NCBI RefSeq assembly: GCF_009728485.1
Contig: NZ_VVIQ01000007.1
Location: 94,936-158,935 of the forward strand
Direction of reading: 5' to 3'
Source of the DNA: Prevotella vespertina
GTDB taxonomy: Bacteria > Bacteroidota > Bacteroidia > Bacteroidales > Bacteroidaceae
DNA length: 64,000 nucleotides
The notes beneath the pieces were generated by a model that was not told where the DNA came from, ran no database searches, and saw only the letters and a program-made list of their open reading frames with translations. A program made the position numbers and the translations under genes. Below, piece by piece: positions 45,428 to 53,590 of this stretch (positions are counted from its first letter, which is position 1; every line of letters starts with the position of its first letter).

Positions 45428-45435
45428 TACCTTTG
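45428..45435 (+). promoter_or_regulatory. Promoter -7 element of the small-ORF/fimbrillin operon
   Basis: TACCTTTG followed by CAACCC. The next plausible start codon is 237 bp downstream, so the leader is unusually long for this genome. Confidence 0.65.
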
Positions 45436-45671
45436 CAACCCACAAAAGAGTAAAAGGGAAATAGATTTTATTCAACACTATAAAAACGAACGAGGCCGCA
45501 TAGCAATAACAACTGAGTTTGTATTCATTTGCATTGCCCATTCTTTCCTTCTTAATAAAGGGACTCTATAACATTAGAGAGGATGGATGATTGCCGTAAA
45601 AACAATCAAGTCGGTGACGACAAGAGGCAGAAAGCGTTATACAAGACAAATTAATATAAAGAACAAGACAA

Positions 45672-45836
45672 ATGAAGAGAGTATACGAAAAGCCCTCAAC
45701 AACAATAATATTCATGGAAATAGAGGGTAACTTGTTAATGAATAGTGCACATGGTGCAAATCATGAAGGTTTCACAGAGGGAACTGATTTAAGTCCACAC
45801 GTCGAAGATGGAACTGATGATGATAGTCCATTCTAA
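45672..45836 (+). CDS. 54-residue small protein upstream of the fimbrillin/LRR lipoprotein
   Basis: The translation begins MKRVYEKPSTTIIFMEIEGN, continues LLMNSAHGANHEGF and ends in an acidic tail (VEDGTDDDSPF). There is no signal peptide or membrane helix. The pattern of a basic start, a Thr/Ile-rich strand, LLMNS and an acidic end resembles small ORFs I recall ahead of fimbrillin-type lipoproteins in Prevotella and Bacteroides, but no function is known. The stop is 45 bp before the lipoprotein ATG, so the two share a transcript from the promoter at 45428. It may act in translation coupling or as a tiny secreted or regulatory protein. Confidence 0.7.
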   Translation: MKRVYEKPSTTIIFMEIEGNLLMNSAHGANHEGFTEGTDLSPHVEDGTDDDSPF

Positions 45837-45881
45837 GGGGAAATAGGATTAAACGAATATCGAAAAACGAATAACAGCAAT

Positions 45882-47975
45882 ATGAAGTATACAAATCTAT
45901 TAAAGACTTATGCCTTATGTATGGGTCTTGCTTTAAGTCTTGTGTCTTGTTCCAAGGATGATTTTGGAGATGGCGACACAACAGATGAACAACTAGTAGA
46001 GATGTCTTTCACATCCACTGGATTGGAAAAGCCTTCAACAGAAGAGACTGCATCTCAATCTAATCAAATAAAGACTCGCACAGTATTAGGCTCAGACGGC
46101 GCAACTGTTACTTGGCAAGCAAACGATAAGATTGGTATTGGCTTTAAATCACCTACTGCCAAGAATTATCCCTTCACCACCCCAACCTCAGGAAGTGATG
46201 TGCGTTTCTGGGGACAAGCACCTAATGTCAATAACGCATCATACTTCATGATGTATCCTTTTCAGCAGGATGCAAAGATTTCAGCAAACAGTAACACCCA
46301 AGCAATATACGAATACAACTTTCCAAAGGAACAAAATGCTATTGCAGGCACATTTGATCCAAAGGCGAATGTATCTGTTGGTATCATTCCAAAGCGTGGA
46401 AAACCATTCGTTGCATACAATGTTGGTGGTTTGCTCCGCTTTACCATCAAAGGAACTTCAAACGTAAAGCAGGTAAAGTTACTTTCTATTGGGCAGGAGA
46501 ACCTTGCTGGTAATTTAAAGTCAACCATCACTTTTGCTAATGATGGAAAGATTAGTACTGCCCAAAACCAATTCAGTGCAGCATCTCCAGTAGTAAACCT
46601 CAAAGCGGCGTCTGGCACTCTTGAGGAGAACAAGGCATATTACATAGCACTCCCAGAACAAAAGCTTTCACAGGGTTTAACGCTTGTCTTTATCATGCAG
46701 GATGGCAAAGCTATCTTGAAGAAGGTTAAGCAAGAAATCAACATTCAGCGTGCCAAGGTTTACGATCTCGGTGAGATGACGCTTGATGCGTCTAAGGCTA
46801 AGGCTTTCATACTCAAAAACCAGGGTCTGATTGAGGCTGTTGCTGCAAAAGTATCAGGCGGCTTAACTACAACCGCAGATGGTCACTTGGATATTTATGC
46901 GGCAGACAACTTGGAGAAGATTCTTTCTTACAAGGGAATGTTAGAAGTAAATAACAAAGACAACTTCACATCAATTGATGAGCTACAATACTATCGTAAT
47001 ATTAATGGACTGAACCTTCAAGGTAACAAGAACCTTGCAGGAGAGCTTAATCTCAACAAGTATCCACAGCTCACTGGACAAATAGTAATTAGTGGTAGCC
47101 CATTGGTCACAAAGATTAATGTGACAGGATTGGATAAGATAACACAGTTACAAGCGCACCATCTGGATGGAATGACAGAAGTTGTAACTGGTGGTAACAC
47201 TAAGCTCAACTTATTCGCAGTGTATAATAACAACAGCCTTCAGTCGGTTGATGCAAGCAATATGCCTGCATTATCAACATTACAGACATATTATAGTCCA
47301 AATATACAGACTATCAATACCACCAATTCACCAAACTTGAACGACTTTAATGGTCTCTCTAATGGTAGTCTTCAAAGCTTCATAGGGTTGTCAGATAACT
47401 CAAAACTACAGAGATTTTGGGCATCAGGTTCAAAGATTGAAAGCTATGACTTCAGCAAGATGACAAACCTAAAGAATGTCAACCTTGCAAGTGCAGCAGT
47501 GAAAGAAATCAAAGGATTATCTGCTGCTGGTGCTAACTTACAAGAACTCCAACTGTCAAATACACATGTAGGTTCATTGGATGTATCAAACAATCCAAAC
47601 CTCACCAAGCTTGACTTGTATAATGTAAAGGAGATGACGGCATTGGATGTAACGCATAATCCAAACTTAACATATTTGCGAACAACCTTTATCCCATTTA
47701 CATCTCTCGACTTATCGAACAATACAAAGTTGGTAGAATTAAGTATTGCACATTGTAGATTTTCATCATTTGACATACGTCACATGCCAAACTTGGCGAA
47801 GTTTTATGCTGGTAGTCAGAGTCCAAATGGCTTTTTAGCAAACATTACAGTCACAATGACTGCTGCACAAAAGGCAAAATTAGAACAAGTAAAGCCGTTC
47901 TTAGAAAGTGCTAATGATAACAGAGCCAATTACGATGACACGAATAGTTGGGTAAAAGTAGTAGTAGCACCATAA
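45882..47975 (+). CDS. Fimbrillin-like lipoprotein with C-terminal leucine-rich repeats
   Basis: A 697-residue surface lipoprotein. The lipobox LALSLVSC lipidates Cys23, followed by SKDDFGDGD (an acidic stretch after the Cys, compatible with surface export in Bacteroidetes). Residues about 50-305 resemble the Mfa/FimA-type fimbrillin-like domain (ATVTWQANDKIGIG, YFMMYPF, GGLLRFTIKG, VYDLGEMTL). From about 385 on come irregular leucine-rich repeats of about 20-24 residues (NNPNLTKLDLYNVKEMTALD, HNPNLTYLRTTFIPFTSLDL). Such LRR surface proteins often bind host or bacterial partners. No anchor or usher genes are nearby. A terminator follows at 48008-48041. Confidence 0.82.
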   Translation: MKYTNLLKTYALCMGLALSLVSCSKDDFGDGDTTDEQLVEMSFTSTGLEKPSTEETASQSNQIKTRTVLGSDGATVTWQANDKIGIGFKSPTAKNYPFTTPTSGSDVRFWGQAPNVNNASYFMMYPFQQDAKISANSNTQAIYEYNFPKEQNAIAGTFDPKANVSVGIIPKRGKPFVAYNVGGLLRFTIKGTSNVKQVKLLSIGQENLAGNLKSTITFANDGKISTAQNQFSAASPVVNLKAASGTLEENKAYYIALPEQKLSQGLTLVFIMQDGKAILKKVKQEINIQRAKVYDLGEMTLDASKAKAFILKNQGLIEAVAAKVSGGLTTTADGHLDIYAADNLEKILSYKGMLEVNNKDNFTSIDELQYYRNINGLNLQGNKNLAGELNLNKYPQLTGQIVISGSPLVTKINVTGLDKITQLQAHHLDGMTEVVTGGNTKLNLFAVYNNNSLQSVDASNMPALSTLQTYYSPNIQTINTTNSPNLNDFNGLSNGSLQSFIGLSDNSKLQRFWASGSKIESYDFSKMTNLKNVNLASAAVKEIKGLSAAGANLQELQLSNTHVGSLDVSNNPNLTKLDLYNVKEMTALDVTHNPNLTYLRTTFIPFTSLDLSNNTKLVELSIAHCRFSSFDIRHMPNLAKFYAGSQSPNGFLANITVTMTAAQKAKLEQVKPFLESANDNRANYDDTNSWVKVVVAP

Positions 47976-48007
47976 GACTATACTGCATTTACACATACAC
48001 CCACAGA

Positions 48008-48041
48008 GCGGGAACACCTTTAACAGGCGTTCCCGCTTTTT
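48008..48041 (+). terminator. Terminator of the fimbrillin/LRR operon
   Basis: GCGGGAAC pairs with GTTCCCGC (extended by ACC/GG) and is followed by TTTTT. A classic intrinsic terminator 33 bp after the stop. Confidence 0.85.
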
Positions 48042-48144
48042 ATATAACCCACTCTGTTGAAGTAAATCAAATAAAGAGATAGGTTTTGTAAATGATAACG
48101 CCTTATCAAATATCTCCTTGTTACGTCTTTAACTCACAATTTCA

Positions 48145-48282
48145 AACCCAGCGAATAAGTCCTTTCCTACCCAGCGAATGGGTATCATCGTACCCAGCGA
48201 ATAGGTAGACTTCTACCCAGCGAATGGGTAGACAAGGACTTATTCGCTGGGTACAATACGACCCATTCGTTGGGTATAAAAC
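48145..48282. repeat. Six-unit 23-bp array with TACCCAGCGAATGGGTA palindrome
   Basis: Units start at 48145, 48168, 48191, 48214, 48237 and 48260, without a break in register. The first four carry TACCCAGCGAATRGGTA (or AACCCAGCGAATAAGT); the last two carry the core in reverse (ATTCGCTGGGTA, CCATTCGTTGGGTA) yet keep the same 23-bp phase. Spacers of about 6 bp are variable. Confidence 0.93.
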
Positions 48283-48336
48283 AAGTAATAAAAGGATGCT
48301 TTAAATATCAAAAAGCCTATCCCTTGAAACACAAAG

Positions 48337-48402
48337 ATTCTTCGCGAAGAAAATCAAAATTGTTCGCGAACAATTCCCAAATTCTTCGCGAAGATTTTTT
48401 AA
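48337..48402. repeat. Three-unit 22-bp array with TTCGCGAA palindromes
   Basis: Units start at 48337, 48359 and 48381. Cores are TTCTTCGCGAAGAA, ATTGTTCGCGAACAAT and ATTCTTCGCGAAGATT. In unit 2 the C of CTTCGCGAAG changes to G with the matching change on the other side, a compensatory pair that preserves the palindrome. Confidence 0.92.
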
Positions 48403-48430
48403 CCGAATCTATGCTTATCACGGAAGTAGG

Positions 48431-48496
48431 ACTTGTAAGGCACGGGAGTACATCTTGTGGGGCACGAAATGTACTTTCGTGCCCCACAAAAGTACA
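48431..48496. repeat. Three-unit 22-bp array forming a long GTGGGGCACGAAA hairpin
   Basis: Units start at 48431, 48453 and 48475. Unit 1 holds CTTGTAAGGCACGGGAGTAC, unit 2 CTTGTGGGGCACGAAATGTAC-like sequence, and unit 3 the inverted TTTCGTGCCCCACAA. Units 2 and 3 pair as a 15-bp perfect stem with a 5-nt loop (48454-48488). Confidence 0.82.
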
Positions 48497-48704
48497 TTTC
48501 GTCGATGTTAACAGTTACGCCCCTCGCCTTAACTCTTGTTTACATATAGGATTGCACAAAATACCTAACGTGCATCTCCATCAACTGCCCACAGGTTAGA
48601 AATTCTGCACAGATAGGTTACAATACACTTCCATGAACCCCCGCCAACAAGCGAAACGGATGGTATTAGTTGTTAATTCATTCGTTTATTACAATGAAAT
48701 TAAG

Positions 48705-48712
48705 TATTTTTG
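48705..48712 (+). promoter_or_regulatory. DUF1599 operon promoter -7 element
   Basis: TATTTTTG followed by CAGG, 21 bp before ATG 48734. It overlaps an in-frame ATG at 48710, ruling that out as start. Confidence 0.65.
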
Positions 48713-48733
48713 CAGGCAAATCGATTCATAACA

Positions 48734-49282
48734 ATGGCAAGTCAATTGACAAAGACACAGCAAGAATTTAAAGACATACTGGCTGAATGTAGAGAGCTCT
48801 TTAGTAAGAAGCTCCATGATTATGGTGCCTCATGGCGCATTTTACGCCCCTCTTCCCTCACAGATCAGCTTTTTATCAAAGCCAAACGCATACGCTCGTT
48901 AGAGATTACAGGTGAGAATCTCGTTGGAGAGGGAGTACGCCCCGAGTTCATCGCATTGATCAATTATAGTATTGTTGGACTGATTCAACTATCCAAAGGC
49001 TTTGTTGATAGTGTTGACATCACGCCCGACGAGGCACTCAGTCTTTATGATACCTATGCCAACGAAGCCTACGAACTAATGGTAAAGAAGAATCATGACT
49101 ATGGAGAGGCATGGCGAGATATGCGTGTGAGTAGTTACACAGACCTTATTCTCACTAAGATTGAACGAATCAAGGAAATCGAAGATCTTAATGGAGAAAC
49201 ACTCGTCAGTGAAGGCATAGATGCCAATTATATGGATATAATGAATTACGCCGTTTTCGGTGCTATCAAGCTACATGAATAA
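48734..49282 (+). CDS. DUF1599-family protein with two domain copies
   Basis: A 182-residue cytoplasmic protein made of two copies of the DUF1599 (nucleotide modification-associated domain 1) unit. Copy 1 has [20 protein letters not shown]; copy 2 has [20 protein letters not shown], each followed by an I-x-R-I-x-x-x-E segment and an EG...MNYxV/INYSIV helix. The function is not established; the Pfam name suggests nucleotide chemistry, but in Bacteroidetes it is a conserved neighbour of tpiA and folE. Its last 8 bases overlap the DoxX start (ATGAATAA), so translation is coupled. Confidence 0.87.
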   Translation: MASQLTKTQQEFKDILAECRELFSKKLHDYGASWRILRPSSLTDQLFIKAKRIRSLEITGENLVGEGVRPEFIALINYSIVGLIQLSKGFVDSVDITPDEALSLYDTYANEAYELMVKKNHDYGEAWRDMRVSSYTDLILTKIERIKEIEDLNGETLVSEGIDANYMDIMNYAVFGAIKLHE

Positions 49283-51395
49283 ATTAAAGACACTATTAGT
49301 AAACCTCAGTCGTGCGCTGTTAGCCTTGACATTTATCTTTTCTGGATTTGTTAAGGCTATTGACCCACTAGGTTCGCAATATAAGATTGCGGAATACCTA
49401 GAGGCAGTGCAATTATCGGCTTATGTACCCGATTGGGCACAGCTAATGGTGTCGATAGCCCTTTCTGCCATAGAATTTACGCTGGGTGTAATGCTCCTCT
49501 TGGCCATCCGCCGTCGATTAGCCAGTAAGATATCCTTGCTTTTCATGGCTGTGATGACAGCTGTAACATTGTGGTTGACCGTGAGTAATCCGATACAAGA
49601 TTGTGGTTGTTTCGGAGATGCCATACACCTAACCAACACGCAGACATTTATCAAGAACATTGTTTTGCTTGTTGCAGCAATCATTCTCACACGCTTGCCT
49701 TTACATCAGATGCGCTTCGTTTCAAAGACGAATCAGTGGATAGCCTTCTATTTTACGATTGTCTTTATCTGTATAGCGTCACTATTGAGTCTTTATCATC
49801 TGCCTATCTTTGACTTCCGTCCTTATTATATCGGACAGAACATCAAAAAGGGTATGGAGATTCCAAAGGGGGCTAAACAAACAACCTATAAGACAACCTT
49901 TATCTGTGAGAAGAATGGTGTAACAAAGGAATTCAATGAGAATAATTACCCTTACAACGACTCTACGTGGGTATTTAAAGATACACACCAAGAGATACTT
50001 GAGCAAGGGTATGAACCACCCATACACGATTTCTCTATCACGAACGAACAGACAGGGAACGATATTACGGATAGTATCTTGACCCATAAAGGATATACCT
50101 TCTTACTCATAGCTCCTGTATTGGAAATGGCTGACGATAGTAACTTTGGTGATATTGATGCTATCTACGAATATGCAAAAGAGAATGGCTATGGATTCTA
50201 CGGATTGACTGCTAGCACAGATAAGGCTGTACAGCATTGGAGGGACATTACGGGTGCGGAATATCCTTTCTATACGACTGACGGCACAACACTAAAAACC
50301 ATCATTCGTAGTAATCCGGGCTTGGTACTGCTCTACAAAGGTACTATCATCAATAAATGGAGTCATAACGATTTGCCCAAACAAGCCGAACTCAACGCCC
50401 CACTCTCCCTCATTGAAATAGGGCGCGAACCGGCTAATAACACGTGGACAAAGATTATGCTAATCATCGTGTGCTACATCTTCCCCTTGTCATTCCTTAT
50501 TGCCGCCGACCGCATTTGGTCATGGACAAGATGGGTAAGGAAGCGTGAAGAGTGGCTCAAACAGAAAGAAGATTGGGTGAAACAAAAGGAACAATCAAAT
50601 AAATTATATCAACTTTTAAAACGTAAAAGACAAATGAGAAAGAAAATCGTAGCAGGTAACTGGAAGATGAACGAGACCTTGCAGGAAGGTGTCGAGCTAG
50701 CAAAAGAGATTAACGAGTCACTCAAGGCAGAAAAACCTAATTGTGATGTTGTTATCTGTACCCCATTCATTCACCTCGCAAGTGTTGCTCAGGTGTTAGA
50801 TTCAAGCGTTGTTGGACTTGGCGCAGAGAACTGTGCAGACAAGGAGAAGGGTGCTTACACAGGTGAAGTATCAGCTGCAATGGTAAAGAGCACAGGTGCA
50901 CAATATGTTATCCTTGGTCACTCTGAGCGTCGTCAGTACTATGGAGAAACAGCAGAGATCCTCAAAGAGAAGGTTCAATTAGCTCTTGCTAATGGTTTGA
51001 AGGTAATCTTCTGCTGTGGTGAAACTCTCGAAGAGCGCGAGGCAGAGAAGCAAAACGAGGTAGTAAAGGCAGAGTTGGAAGGTTCCGTATTCAACCTCTC
51101 AGCAGAGGAATGGAAGAGCATTATCTTGGCTTACGAACCAATCTGGGCTATCGGTACAGGTAAGACAGCTACATCAGACCAGGCTCAGGAGATGTTAGCC
51201 TACATCCGTTCTATCGTTGCAGAGAAGTATGGTAAGGAAGTAGCAGAGGACACTTCTATCCTCTATGGTGGTAGCTGTAAGGCTAGCAACGCACCAGAGT
51301 TGTTTGCTAAACCTGACATTGATGGTGGCTTGATTGGTGGTGCTTCATTGAAGGCAGCTGACTTCAAGGGTATCATTGATGCTTGGAAGAAGTAA
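49275..51395 (+). CDS. DoxX/MauE-like membrane protein in one open frame with triosephosphate isomerase
   Basis: A continuous 706-codon frame. Residues 1-150 have four membrane helices of DoxX/MauE type with [15 protein letters not shown]. Residues about 150-420 include another helix and a thioredoxin-like region without a CxxC ([16 protein letters not shown], then [20 protein letters not shown]). After a final helix and a Lys/Glu-rich tail ([19 protein letters not shown]), the frame runs without a stop into a complete TpiA at Met454. In relatives, as I recall, these are two adjacent genes. The AT-rich junction and an internal ATG suggest TpiA may also, or only, be made separately. A sequencing indel is possible. 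Confidence 0.75.
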   Translation: MNKLKTLLVNLSRALLALTFIFSGFVKAIDPLGSQYKIAEYLEAVQLSAYVPDWAQLMVSIALSAIEFTLGVMLLLAIRRRLASKISLLFMAVMTAVTLWLTVSNPIQDCGCFGDAIHLTNTQTFIKNIVLLVAAIILTRLPLHQMRFVSKTNQWIAFYFTIVFICIASLLSLYHLPIFDFRPYYIGQNIKKGMEIPKGAKQTTYKTTFICEKNGVTKEFNENNYPYNDSTWVFKDTHQEILEQGYEPPIHDFSITNEQTGNDITDSILTHKGYTFLLIAPVLEMADDSNFGDIDAIYEYAKENGYGFYGLTASTDKAVQHWRDITGAEYPFYTTDGTTLKTIIRSNPGLVLLYKGTIINKWSHNDLPKQAELNAPLSLIEIGREPANNTWTKIMLIIVCYIFPLSFLIAADRIWSWTRWVRKREEWLKQKEDWVKQKEQSNKLYQLLKRKRQMRKKIVAGNWKMNETLQEGVELAKEINESLKAEKPNCDVVICTPFIHLASVAQVLDSSVVGLGAENCADKEKGAYTGEVSAAMVKSTGAQYVILGHSERRQYYGETAEILKEKVQLALANGLKVIFCCGETLEEREAEKQNEVVKAELEGSVFNLSAEEWKSIILAYEPIWAIGTGKTATSDQAQEMLAYIRSIVAEKYGKEVAEDTSILYGGSCKASNAPELFAKPDIDGGLIGGASLKAADFKGIIDAWKK
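50634..51395 (+). CDS. tpiA: Triosephosphate isomerase (domain or separately initiated product)
   Basis: From ATG 50634 the frame encodes a 253-residue, full-length glycolytic isomerase that interconverts dihydroxyacetone phosphate and glyceraldehyde 3-phosphate. Catalytic residues are present: Lys in [11 protein letters not shown], His in [13 protein letters not shown], Glu in [14 protein letters not shown], and the phosphate loop [11 protein letters not shown]. It is a TIM barrel with no extra N-terminal residues needed. The start has the AT-rich upstream typical of this genome, so internal initiation is plausible even though the frame is continuous with the DoxX protein. A hairpin terminator follows at 51413. 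Confidence 0.88.
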   Translation: MRKKIVAGNWKMNETLQEGVELAKEINESLKAEKPNCDVVICTPFIHLASVAQVLDSSVVGLGAENCADKEKGAYTGEVSAAMVKSTGAQYVILGHSERRQYYGETAEILKEKVQLALANGLKVIFCCGETLEEREAEKQNEVVKAELEGSVFNLSAEEWKSIILAYEPIWAIGTGKTATSDQAQEMLAYIRSIVAEKYGKEVAEDTSILYGGSCKASNAPELFAKPDIDGGLIGGASLKAADFKGIIDAWKK

Positions 51396-51412
51396 TCCAT
51401 ACAAATATTAAT

Positions 51413-51447
51413 GATGAGAGGGAGTCACGTTTGGTGCTCCTCTCATC
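51413..51447 (+). terminator. Hairpin after tpiA
   Basis: GATGAGAGGGAG pairs with CTCCTCTCATC (one bulge) around a 12-nt loop, 17 bp after the stop, followed by ACTTTTC. It may partly separate tpiA from the SPOR gene. Confidence 0.65.
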
Positions 51448-51470
51448 ACTTTTCAATTAGAATAAAAGAC

Positions 51471-52160
51471 ATGAAAAGACTCCTTACAATCATAGTTCTC
51501 ATACTGACAACCATTACAACAACTTATGCTCAAAGTTCGGTAACTGTAACGCAGAGTTCCGATATTGACGCATTAGTCAATGGTAAGAAAACAGCGAAGA
51601 AAGCTAATAAAGAAAGCAAGAGAGTAGAGAGTCAGCGTGAACAATCACGCCAGTCAATAGGCTCAAAGATTAAGACTCCAGATACAAAACAACTGTCAGT
51701 TCCTAAACTGAACGACCACAAACCAGAGATTGCACGACCTGATAATAACACCTTACAGCCCGTTAGACAAGTTGGAACGAAGCTAGTGAAACGTTTAGTA
51801 AGAAGACCTCATGATCCAACTTTCGATGATATAGACGATGGTAAACAAATTGTAACCAAACGTGTAAAGAAAGGCATTAAAAAGGTTAGGGGATTCCGTG
51901 TTCAGGCTTATAGTGGTGGTAACACGCGTGTAGCTCACCAACTTGCAGACAAAGCAGGACAAACGGCTAAAGAGTTATTCCCCAATCAGCCCATCTATGT
52001 TCACTTCTATCCGCCACGTTGGATGTGCCTCGTTGGCAACTTCACAGACTATAACACTGCTAAAAAAGTAATGTTGAAGTTGCGTAAAGAAGGCTTTTCA
52101 CAGGCGAATGTTGTACGCATGATGGTTAGTGTGAAGACGTCATCATTTGTTGACAACTAA
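51471..52160 (+). CDS. Secreted SPOR-domain protein
   Basis: A 229-residue exported protein. The signal peptide is LLTIIVLILTTITTTYA. A basic, Lys/Gln-rich linker covers about 25-130. The C-terminal SPOR domain (about 145-225: GFRVQAYSGGNTRVAHQLAD, IYVHFYPPRWMCLVGNFTDY, AKKVMLKLRKEGF) would bind denuded septal glycan. I chose ATG 51471, immediately before the signal peptide; an in-frame ATG 60 bp upstream sits inside the terminator hairpin. It lies between tpiA and folE, an order I recall as conserved in Bacteroidales. Confidence 0.85.
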   Translation: MKRLLTIIVLILTTITTTYAQSSVTVTQSSDIDALVNGKKTAKKANKESKRVESQREQSRQSIGSKIKTPDTKQLSVPKLNDHKPEIARPDNNTLQPVRQVGTKLVKRLVRRPHDPTFDDIDDGKQIVTKRVKKGIKKVRGFRVQAYSGGNTRVAHQLADKAGQTAKELFPNQPIYVHFYPPRWMCLVGNFTDYNTAKKVMLKLRKEGFSQANVVRMMVSVKTSSFVDN

Positions 52161-52201
52161 ATGTAGTCACACCTTATATATTATATATACACCCAAACAA
52201 C

Positions 52202-52297
52202 ACCCTTACTAGGGTAACAGGCTATGCCCTTATATGGATAAAGCTCTCTACCCTAACGAACATATCGGGCAATACCCTAAATAGGGGTATAAGCCTA
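52202..52297. repeat. Four-unit 24-bp array with ACCCTAnnTAGGGT-type palindromes
   Basis: CCC triplets recur exactly at 52203, 52227, 52251 and 52275. Cores are ACCCTTACTAGGGT, GCCCTTATATGG, ACCCTAACG...CGGGC and ACCCTAAATAGGGGT. Middle units are degenerate. It starts 42 bp after the SPOR gene stop and ends 34 bp before folE. Confidence 0.78.
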
Positions 52298-52331
52298 CCT
52301 CATAAACAGCAATAATCAGAAACAACATAAT

Positions 52332-52925
52332 ATGACCCCAGAAGCACAATTCCGTGATGGTTTAGACGAACTTGCGGCACACTATAAAGAGATACTAACA
52401 CTCCTTGGTGAGGATCCAGCAAGGGAGGGTTTGGAGAAAACACCCATGCGAGTTGCGAAGGCAATGCAGGTTCTTACACGTGGATATACACAAGATCCTC
52501 ATAAGGTATTAACGGATGCTCTCTTTGAAGAGAAGTACAACCAGATGGTGATAGTCAAGGACATTGACTTCTTCTCAATGTGTGAGCACCATATACTTCC
52601 ATTCTATGGCAAGGCGCATGTGGCGTATATTCCCAACGGAAAGATCACAGGTTTGAGTAAGATTGCACGTGTTGTCGATATATTTTCTCATCGACTTCAA
52701 GTACAGGAACGCCTCACCGAACAAGTTATGCAATGTATCAACGACACGTTGAAGCCACAAGGTGTGATGGTAGTCATCGAAGCGAAACACATGTGTATGC
52801 AGATGCGTGGTGTAGAGAAACAGAACTCTATCACCACAACAAGTGCTTATAGTGGTGTGTTCGAATCAAGTAAAACCCGCAACGAGTTTATGAACTTACT
52901 GCGTGGAGAGACCAAACGAATATAA
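52332..52925 (+). CDS. folE: GTP cyclohydrolase I
   Basis: A 197-residue enzyme that converts GTP to 7,8-dihydroneopterin triphosphate, the first step of folate synthesis. Zinc ligands are in [13 protein letters not shown] and [33 protein letters not shown] is the conserved active-site helix. The length is standard. Last gene of the DUF1599-DoxX/TpiA-SPOR-folE cluster, although a 24-bp repeat array separates it from the SPOR gene. Confidence 0.96.
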   Translation: MTPEAQFRDGLDELAAHYKEILTLLGEDPAREGLEKTPMRVAKAMQVLTRGYTQDPHKVLTDALFEEKYNQMVIVKDIDFFSMCEHHILPFYGKAHVAYIPNGKITGLSKIARVVDIFSHRLQVQERLTEQVMQCINDTLKPQGVMVVIEAKHMCMQMRGVEKQNSITTTSAYSGVFESSKTRNEFMNLLRGETKRI

Positions 52926-52955
52926 TAACGACTAATATTTAAAAGGAGAAAAGTT

Positions 52956-53558
52956 ATGAATAAGGTTTTAAAAGTAGCCACACTAGCAATCGTGTCAATC
53001 GTTACAATCAACTTCTTTACAGCATGTTCTAAGGAGAAAGATACACCAAGTATTAATGTTGAACAGCTCTATCAAAACATCAATGGCAATTACATTGGTA
53101 CTGTAAAGCTGAGTAATAGCAATGGTGACTTGGGCTCAAAGAATGCAACATGGACAGCTAATAAGGAGAAGATTAGCGTTAAGAACATCAATGGTGACGA
53201 ACTTGCAGCTGGCGTAAAGAACCAATCTTCAAAGCTATATCAAGCTCTCTTGAATGCTACGAATGGTAAGCTAGAAGTCATTATAACGAGTTTTAAGCCA
53301 CAGGAACAAATAATTTTCTTCAGTGCATCAGCTAAACTCAGCTTCACCATCAATTTGGATGGACAACAGGTAGAGGTTATTGGTACAGGAGGCTCCTTGC
53401 CTTTCTCTTGTTTCTATGCAATGCCTACACAAGAGATGCACTTTAACTTCACCATTAGAGACTTGAAGAAGAATAATGGAAGAGGTGGTTTCACTCCCCT
53501 ATCCACCGATTACAACTTGCCTATAACATTTGAGTTTGAATCACAACAAAAGAGTTAA
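52956..53558 (+). CDS. Hypothetical lipoprotein (DUF4840-like)
   Basis: A 200-residue predicted lipoprotein. The signal is VATLAIVSIVTINFFTAC with the lipidated Cys at about 24, then SKEKDTPS. The rest is beta-rich: INGNYIGTVKLSNSNGD, LEVIITSFKPQEQ, LSFTINLDGQQVEVIGTGG, MHFNFTIRDLKKN. The overall pattern resembles DUF4840 lipoproteins of Bacteroidales, but I am not certain. Thirty base pairs separate it from folE and 32 from xth, so it may be carried on the same transcript. No function can be assigned. Confidence 0.65.
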   Translation: MNKVLKVATLAIVSIVTINFFTACSKEKDTPSINVEQLYQNINGNYIGTVKLSNSNGDLGSKNATWTANKEKISVKNINGDELAAGVKNQSSKLYQALLNATNGKLEVIITSFKPQEQIIFFSASAKLSFTINLDGQQVEVIGTGGSLPFSCFYAMPTQEMHFNFTIRDLKKNNGRGGFTPLSTDYNLPITFEFESQQKS

Positions 53559-53590
53559 TAATACATTAAAGACGATAGAAAGGAAGATAT

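Larger units (their letters stand above)
45080..45671. other. 592-bp divergent intergenic region
   Basis: Contains the nucleotidyltransferase promoter (45112-45119), a degenerate 22-bp array (45195-45282), and the promoter (45428-45435) with a roughly 230-nt leader of the small-ORF/fimbrillin operon. A 47-codon ORF from 45587 lies in the leader but has no support beyond being open. Confidence 0.6.
47976..48733. other. 758-bp repeat-rich intergenic region
   Basis: Between the fimbrillin/LRR gene and the DUF1599 gene. Contents: terminator 48008-48041, a six-unit 23-bp array (48145-48282), two three-unit 22-bp arrays (48337-48402 and 48431-48496) and a promoter at 48705-48712. An ORF at 48270-48599 merely reads through the repeats and has no family features. 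Confidence 0.75.

Noticed and set aside
45587..45730. 47-codon ORF in the fimbrillin leader (MIAVKTIKSV...)
   Set aside because: Overlaps the better-supported 54-residue ORF in another frame and shows no protein-like features beyond basic residues.
48270..48599. 109-codon ORF on the plus strand
   Set aside because: It reads through three repeat arrays, has no promoter or family features, and its composition follows the repeats.
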